Origin: Burkholderia sp. Bp8963
GTDB lineage: Bacteria; Pseudomonadota; Gammaproteobacteria; Burkholderiales; Burkholderiaceae
Assembly: GCF_003854275.1 (NCBI RefSeq)
Contig: NZ_QTQP01000036.1
Coordinates: 17,199 to 81,198 of the forward strand
DNA length: 64,000 nucleotides
Reading direction: 5' to 3'
Shown here: in pieces, positions 61,401 through 64,000 of the stretch
Numbering within the stretch: the first letter of the stretch is position 1
Layout of the letters: each line of letters opens with the position of its first letter
Made by a program: the position numbers and the translations under genes
The notes under the pieces: generated by a model
The model's database searches: none
Told to the model about the DNA's origin: nothing
The model's input: only the letters and a program-made list of their open reading frames with translations

Positions 61401-63532
61401 GCGGCGACATCACGTTTGCCGTCTACTCGCGAAGAAACCTTGTCTCGACCCTGCTCTTTTCCGGCGAACCGCTGGGCGAGGTCAAAAAGATCGCGGAAGA
61501 TGCGCTCGCATTCGCGCGTGCGGCAAATTTCGGCATTGTGATCGATGCGGTGCGGGCTCAGCTCATGTTGGTCGACGCGTTACATCGGCCGGCGCATGGT
61601 CACCCGAGCGCGAGCACGTGCGAAGAGGACCCGATCAACGAAAGGCATTGGGGCGGCCCGCCGGCGCGGCCGATTGCAGATTTTGCCTACTGGACACACA
61701 GGATCCAGATCGGTTTTCTCGCGGGCGATTGGGCGGCTGCCCTCGAAGCCGAACAATTTGCGGCACCGATGTTGTGGTCGTCCCGCAGTTTTGTCGAGTC
61801 GGCCGAATATCATTTTTATGGGGCGCTGGCGCGCGCGGCGGCTTGTCGACACGCCGCGGGCAGTGAGCTTGACGGTCACATGGCGGCATTGCGTGCGCAC
61901 CATGCGAAAGTGGAAGGCTGGGCGCAGGCCTGTTGCGAAAATTTTGCGGGGCGTTGCGCGCTGATTCGTGCCGAGATGGCCAGGGTCTCCGGTAACGAGA
62001 TCGAAGCGGAGCGATCCTACGACGCTGCGATTCGCGACGCACGTGTGCAAGGATTCCCCCAGATCGAGGCCATCGCAAATGAACTCGCCGCGCGGTTCCA
62101 TGGTGAGCGCGGGCTCGAAACGATTGCGGAGAGCTACATGCGCAACGCACATCAGGCCTATCTACGCTGGGGCGCCAACGTCAAGGCGGAAGCGCTCCAT
62201 ACGTCCGAGCCGCCGGTCAGAGAAACCGGTGCGACGGGTACGGCAGCCGGAACGCTGGCGCATCAAATCGACGTCGGGGCGGTGGTCGGCGCCGCTCGCG
62301 CGCTGTCGAGCGAGATCGTCCTGGAGCGACTGATCGAAGTTCTGCTCCGTACCGTCCTCGAGTACGCGGGCGCGCAGCGATGTGTGCTTGCACTCTGCAG
62401 CCACGAGGCGTTGCACATCGAAGCGCAAGCGAGTGTCGAAGGCGCGACTGTCAGCGTCGCGCTTGGCAGGACGCCGCTTGCGGACGCACAGGTACCGATT
62501 CAACTGCTGCAGACCGTGTTGCGAACGCGCAGTCGCATTGCGCTGGACGATGCCATTCAAGACGACACGTTTTCCCGCGACCCATATGTTCAGGAGAACC
62601 GGCCGCGCTCCGTGCTGTGCATGCCGCTCGTGAAGCAGGCCGAAATCGTCGGGCTTCTCTATATGGAAAACAATCTGGCGACCGGGTTCTTCACATCCGA
62701 ACGGGAGACGGTGACCGAAGTCCTTGCTGCACAGGCGGCGATTTCGATCGAGAATGCGCGGCTCTATGCGCAGCTCGTCGAGGAGAGCCGTCAACGCGAA
62801 CGCGCTGAAAATTCGCTGCGACATAGGGAAGCGGATCTGGCACGCGTGACGCGGCTGACGACGATGGGCGAACTCGTCGCGTCGATCATGCATGAAGTCA
62901 AGCAACCGCTCGCTGCGATCAATGCATCCGGCGCGGCCGCGCTGCGCTGGCTGGACCGGGAGCGGCCGGCAGTCGGCCAAGCACGTGAAATGCTGGAATT
63001 GGTCGTGTCCGAGAGCGTGAGGGCAGGGGAGGTGATCCGCGGCATTCATACACTCGCGAAGAAGGCCGAGCCTGAAATTGCGACGTTCGATATCAATGAA
63101 GCAATTCGGGAAGTGCTCCTGCTGACCAGGGATCGGCTCGAGGACAGACAGATCGCACTCGCCGCAGACGCACTCGACAGACGCGTTCTCGTCAGAGGCG
63201 ATCGCGTCCAGTTGCAGCAGGTCGTGCTGAATCTGGTGATCAACGCGGTCGATGCAATGGCGGAAATCACCGTGCGCGAGAGGCGGCTGTTCGTCACGGT
63301 GGACGCACGTACGGCCGGCCGGGTGGACGTTGCCGTCGAGGACACGGGCCCCGGGCTGGATCCGGCCATCGCGGACCGGGTCTTCGAGTCGTTCGTGACG
63401 ACCAAGCCGAGTGGAATGGGGTTGGGGCTGTCGATCTGCCGTTCGATTGTCGAGGCTCACGGCGGGACCCTGACTGCGTCGCCCCGCACGCCCTTTGGCA
63501 CGACGTTCCGGTTCAACGTGCCGGCACCCTGA
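58424..63532 (+). CDS. Pseudokinase–ATPase–GAF–histidine kinase fusion
   Basis: This 1,702-residue cytosolic protein has five parts. A protein-kinase-like domain (about 10–280) with H122-A-G124-I-S-P-D-N129 in place of HRDxKxxN and TGFG (G143) in place of DFG. An AAA-type ATPase with Walker A GHAGVGKSS (K331) and Walker B LVLFLDDLQW. A long helical repeat region. A GAF domain (about 1300–1450). A histidine kinase with H1490 (MHEVKQPLAAINASG), N box (NLVINAVDAM) and G boxes (EDTGPGLDP, MGLGLSICRSIVEAHGG). It matches a family of very large sensor kinases. ATG 58424 is the first start in a conserved position. Confidence 0.9.
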   Translation: MTTLSTYRFSRMRTGAIELYRGTDDADGTLLMAVPSSDELSADVESRLQHEYALRDELDARWAVVPFELTYQNGKRALLLRDTGGALLRDLCGTPMDTGKFLVLAAALTQAVKDAHARGLIHAGISPDNVLVNPESGEARLTGFGGAVRLDGNAPGMRVTDVEPERFPYMAPEQAGSGKRPVDARSDLYSLGCTFYEMLTGVPPLTAADPMGWVHAHAARLPQPPGERVAGIPDQISAIVMKLLAKAPESRYKTAAGLLADVGQCLTMFRCDSRIQRFVLDRLDISGRIRSSEALYGRDKEIAELRAAFETVAACGPAKFLFVSGHAGVGKSSLVRAFRNRLTGHPHLYSSGKCEPSKDAMPYASFLQALRGLIKSILGLDEAEFAGWRARLQAALGANGGLLTAVLPELEWIVGVQPPIVRVDGYAERTRFLQVAGNLVNAFATTENPLVLFLDDLQWVDSGTLDLLGHLMTLPALQGLLVIGAFRSGEVSASHALQRVLSPQAVHPEVIALQPLAEEYVGELLSDALCSSRDHVAPLAGLVHERTCGNPFFATQFVIALVDEDLVSFNHDRSEWIWDTSRIQAKAYTDNVVDLLLQKLRTLSAPALSMVKKLACVGNGATRRKLAVAAGMPEDIVHDVMAETLATGLVHQVGDTYSFGHDRVQEAAYAAIPSAERCAMHLDIGRRLAADPVAWGDSDSVFEIASQIERGASLVTSRAEREQFAALNLAAGKKAQSSAAYALALGYLAAASRLLGVETQSALAHEIELHRAECEFVTGAIAEAQARLSALATRDIDLASRAEVARLSAALYTTLDQVDVAVSVATDFLRRCGIDVPLRPTNAEIGLECRRLTELLDGRAIADLVEGPLLDDPVWRGALDVLADLVPPALFTDANLLDLILLKMANLSIEHGHADASCYAYVCMMIIYGPRFGDYQTGLEFGELAMRLIDEKGLTRLKARVHMCFGLLVLPWTRRIAAAQAILRHTSQAALDSGDITFAVYSRRNLVSTLLFSGEPLGEVKKIAEDALAFARAANFGIVIDAVRAQLMLVDALHRPAHGHPSASTCEEDPINERHWGGPPARPIADFAYWTHRIQIGFLAGDWAAALEAEQFAAPMLWSSRSFVESAEYHFYGALARAAACRHAAGSELDGHMAALRAHHAKVEGWAQACCENFAGRCALIRAEMARVSGNEIEAERSYDAAIRDARVQGFPQIEAIANELAARFHGERGLETIAESYMRNAHQAYLRWGANVKAEALHTSEPPVRETGATGTAAGTLAHQIDVGAVVGAARALSSEIVLERLIEVLLRTVLEYAGAQRCVLALCSHEALHIEAQASVEGATVSVALGRTPLADAQVPIQLLQTVLRTRSRIALDDAIQDDTFSRDPYVQENRPRSVLCMPLVKQAEIVGLLYMENNLATGFFTSERETVTEVLAAQAAISIENARLYAQLVEESRQRERAENSLRHREADLARVTRLTTMGELVASIMHEVKQPLAAINASGAAALRWLDRERPAVGQAREMLELVVSESVRAGEVIRGIHTLAKKAEPEIATFDINEAIREVLLLTRDRLEDRQIALAADALDRRVLVRGDRVQLQQVVLNLVINAVDAMAEITVRERRLFVTVDARTAGRVDVAVEDTGPGLDPAIADRVFESFVTTKPSGMGLGLSICRSIVEAHGGTLTASPRTPFGTTFRFNVPAP

Positions 63533-63541
63533 GCGCGCCTA

Positions 63542-63555
63542 CATACTTTCGTATG
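63542..63555. promoter_or_regulatory. CATAC-N4-GTATG palindrome, copy 3
   Basis: Perfect 5-bp arms, TTTC spacer, 10 bp after the kinase stop. It probably belongs to the promoter of a gene beyond it, now separated by the TnpB element that starts at 63684. Confidence 0.65.
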
Positions 63556-63683
63556 GCTTCTCTTCTACCCATTCACGTGCTGGCGATCCGAGCGCCCAAT
63601 AGTGCGGCGGGTCGCGATGCACTATCGTAAGCGCATCGGCGACACCGCCCTGCGAGGGGCGATTCGGGCCGCGCTCCAGGTAA

Positions 63684-64000
63684 TTGACGTCCTCCGCTGC
63701 CTAAAGGGAGCGGATTCCCACGACTGGCGATGCACGTCCGCATCGGAGAATGTTCAACGCAGCGTTGGTATCACGATCATGTTCGACACCACAGTTACTG
63801 CAGGTCCACTCTCTTACTCGCAGTCCCGCGATACCTTTCGGCCGCGTCGTGCTGTCTTTCGATCCACACGACGAACAGGACTGGGTCGAACCGCTTTCGT
63901 CCACTTCCACGAACGTGGCTCCGTGCGCCATCGCCTTGTAACGGAGCTTGTCCCGGAAGGACGACCAGGCTGCGTCGTAGACGCTCTTCGCCAGCCTGGT
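63684..64000 (-). mobile_element. TnpB-only element, copy 2 (cut by window end)
   Basis: Matches 40563–40879 of copy 1 with only a few single-base differences, same orientation, same end hairpin. Its outer end (TTGACG) adjoins TTACCTGGAGCGCGGC on the minus strand. The rest lies outside the window. Confidence 0.9.
63701..64000 (-). CDS. tnpB: TnpB, C-terminal part (gene continues past the window)
   Basis: The last 99 codons of a TnpB nearly identical to the first copy, including AKSVYDAAWSSF, FVEVDESGSTQSCSSCG, and HDRDTNAALNIL. Residue changes relative to copy 1 are few (for example I/V in the GLR(I/V)REW segment). The frame stays open to the window edge, so it may be a full gene. Confidence 0.88.
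   Translation of the reverse strand, partial: TRLAKSVYDAAWSSFRDKLRYKAMAHGATFVEVDESGSTQSCSSCGSKDSTTRPKGIAGLRVREWTCSNCGVEHDRDTNAALNILRCGRASPVVGIRSL

Noticed and set aside
1..64000. tRNA, rRNA, CRISPR array or prophage
   Set aside because: No cloverleaf, rRNA motif, spaced direct repeats or phage structural genes were noticed on reading both strands.

Overview
The window is about 64 kb of GC-rich DNA. Codon use, gene content (Burkholderia-type porin, IclR/LysR/AraC-rich catabolic islands, MarR–FUSC–HlyD–NodT efflux, chr locus) and protein sequences point to a Burkholderia, most likely of the B. cepacia complex. It looks like an accessory-rich stretch of a secondary replicon or a variable chromosomal region, with few core genes (pyc, ilvD, metE). 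No rRNA, tRNA, CRISPR array or prophage was seen.

Layout. 1–5.4 kb: pyruvate carboxylase, a gene-poor 0.9 kb stretch, and a ProQ/FinO RNA chaperone with a 36-bp tandem repeat in its linker. 5.6–14.2 kb: a catabolic island of a Tat-exported MmgE/PrpD protein, porin, CoA-ester lyase, IclR regulator, class III CoA-transferase, cyclase-family hydrolase and MFS importer; two matching palindromes flank the IclR/lyase divergent promoter. 14.2–21.1 kb: ilvD with a clear terminator, two transporters (one with a His-rich tail), a metallo-beta-lactamase-fold protein with a changed metal motif, and a PAP2 phosphatase.

21.2–29.2 kb: one long minus-strand chromate operon, chrB–chrA–Tat-SOD–SOD–chrA–chrB C-terminal protein–MFS–beta-propeller, pairing chromate efflux with superoxide removal in two compartments. 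29.2–32.5 kb: a manganese (yybP-ykoY) riboswitch before a Ca2+/cation exchanger, then a dmeR–dmeF-like Ni/Co sensor and efflux pair with two tandem operators. 32.6–37.8 kb: a TetR-controlled DMT exporter with three operator-like repeats, and divergent metR/metE.

37.9–42.5 kb: a decaying zone with an AraC gene, an AraC remnant, a truncated SDR fused to a GlxA remnant, a TnpB-only IS605/IS1341-type element, and a molybdate HTH gene truncated by that element. 42.6–48.0 kb: marR–FUSC–DUF1656–HlyD–NodT, an aromatic-acid or fusaric-acid-type efflux operon under a perfect palindrome. 48.5–54.4 kb: sugar-efflux MFS, flavin-reductase remnant, LysR, a swivel-first aconitase-family protein, and an MFS paralogous to the one in the IclR island. 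54.5–63.5 kb: YVTN beta-propeller and DUF305 proteins, opposite a FixJ-type regulator, a single-domain receiver and a 1,702-residue pseudokinase/ATPase/GAF/histidine kinase; a CATAC-N4-GTATG palindrome recurs three times here. The window ends inside a second, nearly identical TnpB element.

Best leads: the TnpB pair lacking the usual RuvC-II glutamate, the Tat-exported PrpD island with its aconitase-family counterpart, the chromate/superoxide operon, the riboswitch plus metal-efflux block, and the pseudokinase phosphorelay with its repeated palindrome.
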